DNA of 64,000 nucleotides from Haemonchus contortus. Its lineage: Eukaryota > Nematoda > Chromadorea > Rhabditida > Trichostrongylidae. The notes under the pieces are model-generated. The model saw only the letters and a list, made by a program, of their open reading frames with translations. It did no database searches and was not told the DNA's origin. Every line of letters starts with the position of its first letter. Within the stretch, counting starts at the first letter, position 1. This document shows, one piece after another, positions 36,051-48,700 of the stretch. The position numbers and the translations under genes are program-made. Where the stretch lies: the NCBI GenBank assembly GCA_000469685.2, contig LS997564.1, forward strand, positions 1,836,001-1,900,000, given 5' to 3'.

Positions 36051-38734
36051 CTTATATATATTGCTCATATCAATCGTTTCCATTTGATCTTCGATTTGTT
36101 CGAATGTTGGATGGATGTTTGAATGTTTGTAACACTCCTGTTTAATGTCATCGCTGAACACTGAAGTCCCAGTCGTAGAGAGCCTTTCCTATTGATGAGC
36201 TTTAGAGAAAGTGCCCAACCGTCTGTCCTTATATTCCCAGAAATTTCTCAAGTTGATCAGGTTTCTCGGAAATGTTTTGCAAGTTTCTGGGGGAATGCTG
36301 CATAAGAAAGCTCTGCTCCCTTGTATTAGCAACATGTCCCGCTTCTTTGTTTCATTGGTCCTGTGAAGACCGACGGCTCACTACGCCCTCTCATATTCGA
36401 CACGCGCTTCTTTACGGTATCGAATCCTGCCACTTTTTTGCTTGCTGAAGCCCGCCGAAACTTGTGCCAAGTGTTTGACCTTGAAGACCCTTCTATGCTA
36501 TCCAGTGCATGTTTCTTTGAAACGGTCCAAAGCCGACAACAAGAAGGTAGAAAATGAGCCTCCAACTGGTCAACAGATTGCGATATTATGAACGATACGT
36601 TACGTTATACAATTGAGAGTACCATCATCCAATAATATTTCTACGATAATCTCCAGAAATAAAAGGAAAATTGGGATTGTTGTTAAATTTTCGGCAGATA
36701 TATGCTTGGTGTACACGTGTGCACCTTAATGCATGTCATTTTGGGTTCTTCTAGAGATACTTCACTTTCTCCGTGGAACGATCATCACAAATTACTACGA
36801 TATTTTCAGATTCCAGAGGAGGCGATCCGCCAGAGCCTCATCTACCGGAGTACGCCTTCCAAACTCATAAGGCGTTCAGACAAGTTTTACCAGCATGATA
36901 CAAAAATCGAGATCGTTTGCAACCGGTGAAGCAGGTCCTGGCAAAGTTTCCTTCTGGTAAAGTTCCTGTTCTAAGCAGGTCCATACCTAGATGCTGCTCT
37001 CTGAGATGCTAGGGAAAAATATTTGTGAAAGAAATCCGAATACCGACTTTGGAATTAATGTCCGTAATAAACGTCCTAAACCCTCTATTGAATCACCTAA
37101 ACTTTCATTCAGTGGTGGTCAAGATAAAAAGTTGCTGAGATACAATTGTGAGAATGGAGACCACTCTGAGAATGGCAGACTGCTGGGTGCAATTAAGCTA
37201 AAATAGAAAACAAGCTGATAAGGATGATAGGAGGAGGGTGTTCTGAGGTGGTACGACTCATTTTATTCAAGTGCAGCTGCCAGCATGATCCTAACAGCTA
37301 TCGAGACACGATTAGTCAAGTTTATGCTGCTTATAGAGTAAGTTCAATTGTAACTTTAGTAATTTCCTATGCGACATCAGGTAAAGCACGAAGTTGATCT
37401 CTTTGACGACAGGGAATCATGTGAAGCCCACAAACGTACAAAAAGGTAACAGAAAAGGCAAAGCCCTAGTGCATAGGGTTTGAAAAACGTTGAGATGTAA
37501 ATTGCTTTCGAGAAATGGTAACCAGTTCCCGTGCGTACTTCCAGTCACACCCGGCTAGAACGGCACTGTCTCGGCCGCTGTCACTCCCAACCCCGGTCTT
37601 CTCTACCTGAATGCTACTTCAGCGCGTTACTCCCGATTATTTTCCCCAAGGTAGTTAACGATGTAGGCAAAGAAATCCCTATCGTGGCAGTCGCCTTTTC
37701 GAGAAGTACAGGAACCATTCTCCCTCTAGGTACTCCTTGTCGTTGGTTCGGATTCTATTAGACACGATGAGCACTATACAACCTTCATCCCAGTGTGGTC
37801 TGTCTCGAATGATACTAACACTGATGGCAAATGATACCTACAGTACGTGTGATAAAGTAGCCACTGCTCACAACCGATCCTACCCTCAGGGATAAGTAGC
37901 ATTCGTTGAGTACTCAAGTAGTGGCGCGGTTGGTGGGAGTATCATGCCCTTGATATCGGAATGTAAGTGAAGGTGGTCGCTTTAGTAGACTCAAGCACCT
38001 TTGGTGTAGCGGTCGTGACTTTGCGATAAAAACGTAGACCTTTTTCGTCCTCACGAATCACTTAAATTTACCGGTGTTTATTAACAATCGCATCAGGAAG
38101 GAATGAGCGACTTCGGCTGAAGACGTTAGTTCGAATTGAGACTCGATCATTGTATCGCTTACTAGGAAACCGCAAGAGGTCGATCGATGATGCTATGAAG
38201 AGGGAACAGTACGTGTACGCCTTGAAGAGACACGCTAGTCCAGTCTTGAAGGGAACTATCTCTATGAAGCACATGATCTGGATACGGTAGGACCACACTA
38301 GAAAGGGTCCACAAATGTGATAGACTGAAATTCAGAAACGCAGAATGGAGGGGGTCAAGTCGTGGCGAAAACCCACAACCTAGCAGTTTGCAGTACCTTG
38401 TTCGACGAAGAGATGCTCAGGAAGGTAACTACACTAAAGTAGAGGGATTAATGGAAATCGACGATGTACTCGTAAGAGACCATCCGTCAAAACTGTAATG
38501 GTATTCTGCACAGGCTTCTTCTAGCATACAAGGTAATCATGTGAGCAAGGATAAGAAGCGGAAATTCCGGCGGTAGGGGCTGCCTCGAGAGGAGGAGGAA
38601 GACCTACAACGAGCGTACTGTGATCTGTCTTCCAGGTCTCCAAAGACCGATTCAGCAGACCTAGTAAGCTTAAAGTAAAGCTGTAGAGATCATGCTACGG
38701 ATGCAGGAGAAACGCTAGGGGACCCGGATTCATT

Positions 38735-38900
38735 CAGCAAGGACAAAGTGGCATGGTTCTGGATCGATGAATTCAGTGCATGAACGAGAAGGAAGGCGTA
38801 TAAAACACTTTCAGAAGACTCAAGCTCCAAATGGCCTGGCTGCCTACAGAGGCACGTCAAGGTTGTCGAAGCGGAGGCTATAGTACGGAAATGGAGCTAG
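38735..38900 (+). pseudogene. probable decayed RTE-type fragment
   Basis: One plus frame reads AWFWIDEFSA, stop, TRRKAYKTL and another LAAYRGTSRLSKRRL. The order resembles the W-W-x-E, KKxAYKxW, AYRxAKxxAKKAV linker between endonuclease and reverse transcriptase in RTE proteins. Stops and frame changes show decay. This identification is from memory of family pattern only. Confidence 0.3.
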
Positions 38901-41106
38901 AGGTTGATCACATCAAGGAGGAAATTTGTGTTACGGTTGGGTAAAACTAGACATCGAGCTTCACAAGGCAAGTGAGGACCATAAAAAACAGCGACAGTGC
39001 AATCCTGAGGGAGTTTGATGAGCTTTTCATCATTTCCGCATGAGAACTTTTCGTCACAACCTCTGTGCTGTGCCGGCACAGAGATGGAAGCAACAAAATT
39101 TGGGATGCCTTCTGTGACATGTCTTCGTGGTCCTATCAGTTACTACTTTTTCGACTATCAGCCATCTATATTGCAGCCTCATCCTACGAAATATTTCCGA
39201 CTACAGAAACTTTATTGTCTGAAAGAGAGCACACACGAGTTTCAGTGTTCCCTCCCGCTCAACACATTTAATCACTTTGTCATTTGCTACTTTTTTTCCC
39301 GTCTACGATCCGTTCCACCTAACAGTCAGAAAATTTGCGCCCTACCTCTTAAGAGACCGTACACGATTTGAGAGGCTACTGCATCTAACCTTACTTTATC
39401 ACATATAATATTTTCATTTGCTATCATCTCTTACCGCTCACTTTCTGGGTGATTAGGTCCCATGCTAGTGATAATAGCAGTATTCCATTAGTTACATGGA
39501 AGGAGCAACAAACGTCGTGGATTCAGCATCTTGCCAGTCTTTATCAGTTAACATTACCCTTTAGCACCCGTCATATTACGATACCATAGTACTTCCCAGT
39601 GGGTAAGCTTAGTATTGACATTGTGACGATGCACCAGGGACACAGTGTGAAGGAGAAACATACTCTCAGAGAGAACTAAAAAGTTGCAGCGAAAGTAGGA
39701 GACTGTTCAAGGGCAAGGTGAGAGAAGAACAAAGCTTGTTAGCAGGGGGAGGTGAAGCGTCTACGAAAGTTAATATGTCGTGAGAAACTTGAGAGCCTTC
39801 AGAAGAAAGGGCTTCGGTGATTGTCGAAGGAGCAAATTCGTGAAAGTGACAAGCAACACGTTGTAGTAGAAGAAGGCAATTTCCAAGGTTGCCATTTTCA
39901 GGAAAAATGCTATGTTGGCAGGAAAGCATTACGTTTGGACATCATTTCAATTGTTTATGCCAATTATTATCGCTATGCCACTGATGACAATAGTCTACAC
40001 GGGAGTGGAGGTATGTCGAAAAGCCTTCGCTGGTGATTCTATAAAACCCATGAGTCAATCCCTATTCATTTTGTGACATAAAGCAATGCGGATTAGGTCA
40101 ACTGACTTGTTACCTCAAACAAAATTTTAGTCTCCCTGATTGCGCCCCATTGGTAACCCCACGTAGTAGAAAGACCTGAGCTTGAAGGGTTTCTCGTAGC
40201 CGGAATCTACAGGACTACATCAGACATGAAAATGTGCTGTAAGGTTGAACTGAAGAAAGGCTTTGAGCAAACACAAGCGACATTCATTCCATTTAATGGT
40301 CCCGTGAAAGAGGTAGAAAGTGTATGGGAAACAGGTGCAGGTTGTACTACACATATAAGCCCTTACCGTGTTACCTATGCAGCACAACCCAGACTGTCCC
40401 ATCTTCACGTGGAAACGGTTGGGGAGGTGCATCATGCTCCAGTTTCATCACCTAGGATTTCCACTGCATTCCATCTTTCTGACCACCACAATTTTTTGAA
40501 ACGACAAGTTTCCTCCAAAGAAGTGTTGTTCATGTTTACAAAAACAGAGATTAATCATTGACCAATTATCGACCTTTACTACATTTCTTTGGCAGAAATG
40601 AACTTGATGGCACAGTTCACTATAAAAATGGCTCCGGATATATCTATCTAAGACGAATTCATGGTCCCAAAGGCTTTTGACATGGGGAAGCGGCGGGCTG
40701 AAAAATGTTTTGGAAAAGGCTCAATGAAAGCTCCGAAGTACCCACCCAACTTTAAAAAGCTAGTCGCAATTTATTGCGGCAGCAGTAGGCAACTTTTGCA
40801 TGCCACCACTGCCGTCGTACAACCTTTTTTACTACATCTTGAAGCTTTTCTAAACATCTACTGATTTCCTCGTTTTTCCGCCACCTTCTCTAATTACTGC
40901 GAAACTCTGATTATTTGTAAGCTCAGTGTTGCAGATACTTTAGAAAAATTTTAGATAGAAAGAAACCGTACAGAGACTCTGATTTTGGAGCCGACGCAAG
41001 ATTTCTCAGCGCCGATTTGTCAGAATAAGTTCTTCCGCTATGTGTGAGTATTTAAATCATGTTCTTTTTGCAAAAAACAAATTAGAAACCGAAAACCAAT
41101 CAACAA

Positions 41107-41131
41107 TCAACAACAACAACAACAACAACAG
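41107..41131. repeat. CAA microsatellite
   Basis: Tandem CAA units. Confidence 0.8.
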
Positions 41132-42239
41132 AATAAGTTCGACAGAAGATGGGTTTCATCTTTTGCTAGGGCAACGTTTCTAAATACCTCATGAAACAGT
41201 CTCCTCGGAGAATCCTCATTTCTGATTGATTTCCCAAATCATACCACTCTCGCTGCGGATCAAACTCTTCTTCATTTCACTCAAAAACTCGCTGCTCATC
41301 CTCATTTTTCCATTACCCTGGCACAAATACAAATGTTAAAAACGCGACAAGTATACTGCTCATTTTTCCATATATTCCCTTATTGGGCATGGGTCAGGAG
41401 GCGCCACTGGAGTGACCTCGTCAAGACTGGGTCGCTAGCTTCAGAATTGGCTACTCATCACTTTCAATCGCAATGAACATCGGGTTCTGACTGCGCTCAA
41501 CAATGACGATTTGACGAGGTGAACTCACTGCCGCTTCCTGACCCACACCTCAGCTTTTCAGACCGGCACTTATTTTTCATTTTTTATTTCCATTTTCTAT
41601 TTCAGAAACAATGTAAAAAATAGAACTGCTCTTGAAACCCTGATCGATAATAGTGGGATGGTGAGAGATTATATTTAATTACCCTTAATAAAATACAAAC
41701 AAAAGAGATGTGAGTTTTGCATGGTCATTCTAATTGTCAAAACACCGTCGAAGCCAAGTGAAAGGGGATGGTATGGATGATAATTGGCGGTAAGAGGGGC
41801 AGATTTGTATAACGAACCAGACTGCTATGGGTTGAATTCAGAGTGCCTTTAAATAGGCGCTTTGATCCGGGTAGGCTCTAACACGGAACTCCCACAAATG
41901 TGATTCCACCTCTGCCTTTTTGCTAAAAAACGATGAGCAACACTTCTTCATCTGAGCCACTGCATGCTGACTTCAGAACTACAACGGCGCTGGCACCCCT
42001 TGAGCCTCAACTCTCGGCGTTCTGTCCTAGTTTCGCTCAGCTTCACCTAGTTTCGTAAGAATAAAAGTCTCCAAAAGGTTATTAACGTATTCAAGTGGAA
42101 TGAACAATTGCGATGAATCGAATGTATTGGGCAGGATTCCAGCTGAAGTGGGACAGTTTCAAATATTCCTAATCGGCCTCGATGGATTTTTACCATTTTT
42201 TCTATTCTTATCTATCTATTTACTGTTTTTCATTTATAG

Positions 42240-42292
42240 CAAACTGAAGAGCTCAACAGCACAAAAGAGCTATACGAACAACTGGAAGCAAT
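42240..42292 (+). CDS. possible upstream exon of the ABCA gene
   Basis: Bounded by TTTATAG and GTAAGT, it reads QTEELNSTKELYEQLEAM. It could belong to the large extracellular loop that precedes TMD1 helices in ABCA proteins, but no family motif is visible. A second candidate of the same kind lies at 44909-45005 (between TTTTACAG and GTATGT), reading EFEGGNRPLFSITSISFKK. Confidence 0.3.
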
Positions 42293-43911
42293 GTAAGTAG
42301 CAAAATGTCGTGAATTATACACATTTCATAACCATTATAAAACATTAATTTTATAGTCATTATAGTTAGTATAATTAAAATTCAATATGAACTTGTATCA
42401 TACAATTGCCGGAACCCAACGCTTACTGCTTGCTTAGCAATACAGCCGAACCGCAGGTGTAAACGTTGTAAGCACGCATGGTCCCAGTGTCATTCCATTT
42501 CGATCCCGCTTTAATAGATTATCTTCCTTTTTTGGAAGTTCCAAGACGTGGTCAACTAGATCAAAATCTATCTGGGAGCATCGATGCGATGACTTGCCTA
42601 GCGTTTGACCAAACTCATCCCACACTTTTGAATGTAATTCAACATGGACATCAAATGGGTGACGCATTGGCTATTTACTACATATTCGGATTACAAGTTT
42701 CTCCCTCTGCTGATATTGCAGGCATAGCGAAATGAATTAAGACTGTAAGATGAAAATCAAATTGAGAAGTGGTACAGTGTGTTATGTGTTGAACATATTC
42801 AAAATACATACATATGTAACAATTCATAAGTTTGAAAGTGCTTCATTCTTGAGTTACGGTAAACTTTGGAAGGCTCTTGACAGAAAATGGGTTTTTCGCC
42901 CATTTGGATCTGGCGTTTATCACCAGGTCCATTCCATCAAGGGCTCTACTCTGTTTTCCTTCTGTTGATTATAATTACTAGAAATAACTTGTAAGATAAA
43001 TAATTTGTAAAGAGAATGTCACCTTATTCATAGAACTTCCATTCCAGCATGACCGAAAGGGAAATGGTGAGTTATTGTTGGACTTGAATTTTTCTGGTGA
43101 AATCTCTCCGCTATATGAAAAAGTGCCTCGGTATAGCAACTCCTGATGGAACAAATGACTTGAGTTCTTTACAATTGTTTGTTGTTTATTGATGTGTTTG
43201 GCCACTGGCCATTATTGTTTCATGACTTTGGTACTTCTTCGCTAGAATTCATGAAATAACTGAATCCCAATGCGATTTTTGCGATCCTGTAAAGGAAAGA
43301 GAGATTCGATTGCGAAATTCGAAGAGAATTTGATTAAAATGGGATATTCATGCATTATTAGAACTATTTCAGAAGGCCAAAGCGAAAGAACCATTATCGG
43401 AGCCAGAAAAGAAGTACGTCTTAATACTAGCCAGTTTCGAATTTCACTACGTAGTTCTAATTTTAAAGGATCGTTTACGGATTAGAATTTCAAAAAATGC
43501 AAGACAAAACCCTACAATACGTCGTACATTCGTCATATGCTACTGAACAGGATATTCTCAATCTGAAGAAAGGACTACTCAGGTAGATGTGCTCGATGCA
43601 ATTAAAATTATACAGTATCAAATAGTAAGTCATTAAAAGTATTGAAACATAAGCTGCAATTAATAAAATAAGAATTTTCCATTTCCAGATAAATCCTTCT
43701 GAGAAGAGCATCGAGCAAAAGTAATTACTAGGAGTTATAGCAGCAGAAGTTGCGCAGTCACCCGTGGTGCAAAATCCTCAGATCGAATCAGGCCCAAGCC
43801 AATGACCTAGCCATATTTCTTGGAAAATCGAAAATATTCCATGTGTTTATAGGAGCATAATAAGGAAACTCAGCAATTTTTTCTATTACACCTCTTTACA
43901 GTATGGGTATG

Positions 43912-44160
43912 GGTACATTCACCCAGAACTGGATGGACGCGGCAAACCGCGCGGCGAAGTTCGTGGCGATTCTAACGGCTTTGGCGCCTACTACTGGGGT
44001 CCAAATTTGGAGTAGAGCCTATTAGTAGGATTTTCTGACCATACCAATGTACTCCACTTCAAGTTTGCCCCCATTGATCGGTGCCAAAGTCGTCCTGAAC
44101 GCCACAGATCCCGCCGCGCCATTTGCCGCGTCCATTCAGTTTTGGGTGGATGTTCCGTCG
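43912..44160. mobile_element. foldback element, arms about 100 bp
   Basis: The left arm (CATTCACCCAGAACTGGATG, GACGCGGCAAACCGCGCGGC, GGCGATTCTAACGGCTTTGG) is the inverse of the right arm (CCAAAGTCGTCCTGAACGCC, CCGCCGCGCCATTTGCCGCG, CATTCAGTTTTGGGTGGATG), at roughly three quarters identity. No coding sequence is supported. It lies next to a SINE-like copy. Confidence 0.65.
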
Positions 44161-44199
44161 CCCTTACAGTATACCTTTGCTAGCGTAGTGGCAAATGGA

Positions 44200-44395
44200 G
44201 CGCACTTTTACACCGGGGAACTGATCCTGTATCGATACTTGCCCAAGTCAACCAATCTCCGATTTCTTCGGTATTGGTTAGTTGGTAGCAGACTGGTATC
44301 GGACGTATGGAAGGTTAAAAGCACTGACTTGTGCATCCGTCGACCACCACAAGTCATTGTCAGGCTATCTACGCAGGATGCGGGAGGTAAATCGA
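44200..44395 (+). repeat. dispersed tRNA-like SINE repeat, copy 5
   Basis: GGTAGCAGACTGGTATCGGA, AAAAGCACTGACTTGTGCAT, CGACCACCACAAGTCATTG and a final GCAGGATGCGG match the shared block order, though the final block is diverged. Confidence 0.5.
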
Positions 44396-45416
44396 GGGAA
44401 TGGGGCAAAATCTTTCAAGAAAGGCATTTAAGCTTTCTGTAGTAGGGATTGGGCTGCAATGATGTTGATCTTCACCTATCGTTCAGTGACATGGAAATCT
44501 TAGAGATGAAAGATACGAGGCGAATATTAAAGCACAATGATCTAACTCTCATACAGTGTATCAACGAATTCTTCATAAGGAATTTTGTGCAGGTGAGTAG
44601 AATGACGTTTTAGCAATTGAGTTGCTTGCGGCATCGAAACTTCCCCAAACAGCTTTCCATTCATTCGGGATTATTGAATTGATTACGTTACTGTTCAGTC
44701 TGGGAGGATTTCTACATAGATATGACATCGCCAGTCTTTTGCATGTTTCTAAAGAAGCTTTTCGCACAAGAAAAGGGTCGATAATGCCTACTAAAGTTGA
44801 CAAGAAAGCGCAATTGGGTCCAGTTAGGAGATGCACTTTTGAAGCGGAGACTCCTGATAGAGGTCCTCTAGCAAAGTATTTGATTGAGTAAACAATGAAA
44901 TTTTACAGAAAGAGTTTGAAGGCGGAAATCGTCCATTATTTTCCATCACTTCGATTTCCTTCAAGAAGACTTCAAGAATGCCTGAAATATTTCTTTTCCA
45001 AATGGGTATGTTTTCATTTTGAGCGACGAGTTCCTAGAATCGTGAGAATCCTGAAAGCTTAGTCGTTTTTATGGAAAACTCTGAATGTGAAACTTCATTG
45101 AGAAACGAGTTCGCTCCGGTCTTTCCCACATCACTCTTCCCATTCCACCCACTCTCAAATAAATTTTTAGAAACCTCTTTGAGTCTTTAGCCATTAAAGA
45201 TCCAAGTTACCATTCAAAGACAGAGAAACAACTCATTGGATCGGTATACCTAGCTCAGCTTGAGCAATCTTGAGAAAGAATGCCACTCAAGCAGGGGTCA
45301 TCAATCTACATACTTTCGACGGCGTTCGTGGTGAACTGTATTCTTCGAAAAGAACGAAAATGGGCATTGGTAATCAGTTGTCACGGGTCTAAAACGGACC
45401 ATCTTCACGTTCCTGA

Positions 45417-45451
45417 ATCATATTATATCATATCATATCATATCATATACA
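45417..45451. repeat. ATATC pentamer microsatellite
   Basis: Repeated TCATA units (TATCATATCATATCATAT) in a presumed ABCA intron. Confidence 0.8.
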
Positions 45452-45793
45452 ATCAGGCATGGCATACTTCAAAAAGGTTTTTCGTTACTCCTACAGTCTT
45501 CTGCTTCATTGTCTACTCCTTTCAGAGAGTAAGGGAGCCCCATGGATCATGCTCTGCTGGTTCAGCAATATTCGAGCAGCTATCGAATAGGAACATTTTT
45601 TTCTACACCGGCGTCTGTTCAGTAGAGTGGAGTCGATCTACCCCTCTCCCCCTTTTCCGCCTCCCTCCCCTACTCCGTCCACCCCGTCACTCTCCCTTCG
45701 AGAGATTCTCTACCGGTCGAAGAAGAGACAAGATTTTAAAAAATGTACCTATAACCAAATTTTTGAAAATACATACTAGTCCATCTGTTCCAG

Positions 45794-48700
45794 TGGTATT
45801 TTGTCAGCTTGCAGTCATCATACTTGCTGTAGCATTTAATGTTGCATGGGATTCGAAGATGAAGGTAATTCTAATCCTTCCTTTCTCTTCAAAAATTACG
45901 CCATTGTCGGAGTAATCAAGCAAATCATTATAATTTTTATAATCGTGATGGCGCATACGTCACATTATGACATATCACTCAAATGTAGAGTATAGTTTTC
46001 CATCTTCCGGGCGGTGATGTAGTGGCAGGTGGGGCACTATCACACGTGTCTGGTCGTATCTTGTACCGTTATCCATCTAGACAAACCGAGGCTTCCATCC
46101 CCGCCGGGTCGGTTAATCGGTGCCAGACTCGTCGGGGAGGATAAAAGCACTAACGTGTACATGAGCTGGCCTCCAAGTCGTTTTATAAGCTAAATACGCA
46201 TTCAATACCGCTACGATTTGAACGATAGTGGTATGCGGGGCGCATCCCTCGGACGGGGTTAACTAATGCCCCAAGACTATATATGTTTACCCCTTGATCC
46301 GATCTCCCAATTCATCCATCACGGCATCCTCTTTCTTATTTTGGGTTGTGTGCCTGCACATACCATCGCATTCAAACTAAATGGGCTTCAGCAAATTTAG
46401 TTGGTCGTGCCGGGACCCTTCACTTCAACCCATAAAATCTGAAAGGTCCTGCCACGAATATTCGAAGCTGCCGTGCACGGTGGGATAATTTCGAAAGGCT
46501 GATGGTTTAGGATTATGCCGCTCCATTCCATTTTTTAGTCGTCTGTCTTTGAAGTTGCGCTTCAACAATTTTGTTCTTCCCAAGAGCTTTTCTCATTCCA
46601 CTTCGTATTCGGATGTCATTTTGAATCCTTGTCATCATGAACCTCTACATTACAGGAGTTCTTGCTGGTGATAAATACAGGGCGATGGTTAATATTGCTA
46701 GCAGCTCTGTTATGCAACTTCATTTTAGCATTTGTTAGCGTATCGACTGTATTTGTTGTCCCATTGATTTTCAGCCAGGTAACTGACTTCTCAATAAAAG
46801 CGATAAAAAATAAAGAGCAACAAACTCATTAATCAACAGTAGTATAGAAAGAATAGTTGGCCTTCATCCTGACCGAGATTTCAATCAAGAAAAGTGCAAT
46901 CAGGTAGTTTACCAAAATAGCGAGCCCCTCCTCTAAGTGAGACAAACGCCGACCAAGCCGAAGTAGTACAAGGATATTTCATCAGTAATAAATTCATCCG
47001 GGAAAATAAAAGTACTGACTTGTACATCGGCTGGCCACCGCAAGTCATTGTATAGGCCATATACGCACTCATTACGCCACTACGATTCTGAATGGAAGTC
47101 GAGTGCGGGGGCGCATCCTCAGACGGGGTTGATTACCTCCTAAAGACTTTATCCACTATTAGATAGCCTTGCAGACGAATTCTTTTTCTCATCAAGTTCC
47201 AGTTATATGAATTGATAAAAAATATGTAGATAATTATATAAACAATTAAAAATGTATCTCTCAATTGATAGGGAGTATTTTCTTGGCAGTTTTCTGTAGA
47301 GCATTGGGAAACGGTGGAAATTAATTCCACCACATTCTCACCTTTCCTTTAACAAGTTTTTCACTTGAGGAAATGCCGCTAGGAACTATCTACTTTGTTC
47401 TGATATTTCTGACTCTTGGTACGGTTATTCTTGGAGTACTCTGCGGCACTGTAATTCCGAACACCGTTGGAGCCATAAAACGTGGGTCATCGGATGGAAT
47501 TTTTTTCTCCGAGAAGTGTGTTCGGTAGCCACTGGCAAACCCAATTGGCTTACGAATACACCCATGCTGAGTAAGGCAATCCAACACACCGCTTTCCATA
47601 ACCTTCCACTTTCAGTCGCATTCATTCTGTGGCTAATCCTTGTATATCTCGCGGTGAAGTCTCCACCAGTACATTACTCGTACTGGTTAGTAAGCATCTA
47701 TCAGCTGAATATTGTCGCCTCGTTCAAGTACATCCTTGAAGCATGTGAACACTTCGAACTACGAGGTAAAAATACCATTTTCACAAGAACTGCCCAGAAA
47801 TCGGCCGGAAAAATGATGTTGAATTCCAGGAAATCCCCTTTCATTGTCCAACATGTTCACCTATACCGACATTGTTAATCCGGGCGTATCTCTGTGCTTT
47901 ATGATACTAGACATAATTCTTTATTTTACATTTTTGATAATGTATGACTCGTTGGAATGGTGTGCTTTGTTCGCAGATGTCTTTACGATTGTGAGAAAGA
48001 AGAAACCGGTTAGTTTTTAGACAAATGCATTTTTTTCAGAAAAAAAGAAATCGAGCAGTGACTGGCGCAAAGGCGGAAAAGGCGCAAGGGGCGTCTCACA
48101 ATTATCTGAGCAGATAAAATTTTGTCATAACCTACACATTCCTCACAGTATCAGTATTTTAACTGTAATCAAACCTTGTGGTAGAAGGTGAAGTAGTGCT
48201 AGTTATTACCTCTACCACAAGTGTGGTCCAGAACATAGACTTTCAGATCGATTCTCACAAAGGCCACGGCACCTACCCATCCTTAGAAGTCGATTAGTGG
48301 CCATTGGCTACCGAACTTTTCTGATACAACTAAAACGCTAATTCAGACATCGACTGACTTCCTTAGACTGTTGTGTACATCAGTGGCAGTCGAAGCTCAT
48401 TACAATCTGAACGCAAGTACACACCCTAAAATAGAAATGCTCGGCCGTTGAATTTTCATTTCAGTCCATTCATAAGAGCATCAAACTGAAGACATCAATT
48501 CTGCTACGAACTGTTTGAAACTCCTTGCGAGACCATACTGATGGCTTTAATTCTAAGGAGAAAATACGAGTGCAGGACCTGTACAGAGAGAGCAAAGAAA
48601 GCCGTCTATTCTACCAACCATTTCCCCACCCTGCAAACAGGACTACCATGAGGGTGCGAAACCCCTCAGCGTGGTCTTTGCTTTCAGGGTATGGAAATAC

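Larger units (their letters stand above)
36051..42239. other. gene-poor stretch with decayed repeats
   Basis: No exon chain was recognised. It includes a probable RTE remnant (38735-38900) and a CAA microsatellite (41107-41131). Some of it may be 5' intron or upstream sequence of the ABCA gene, whose first exons I could not identify. Confidence 0.45.

Noticed and set aside
42434..42735. Stretch open on both strands near the start of the ABCA region
   Set aside because: No ABCA motif and no splice-consistent link to the TMD1 exons; it may be a repeat of unknown type.
44047..44442. 131-residue plus-strand frame
   Set aside because: It is covered by the right arm of a foldback element and a SINE-like copy.
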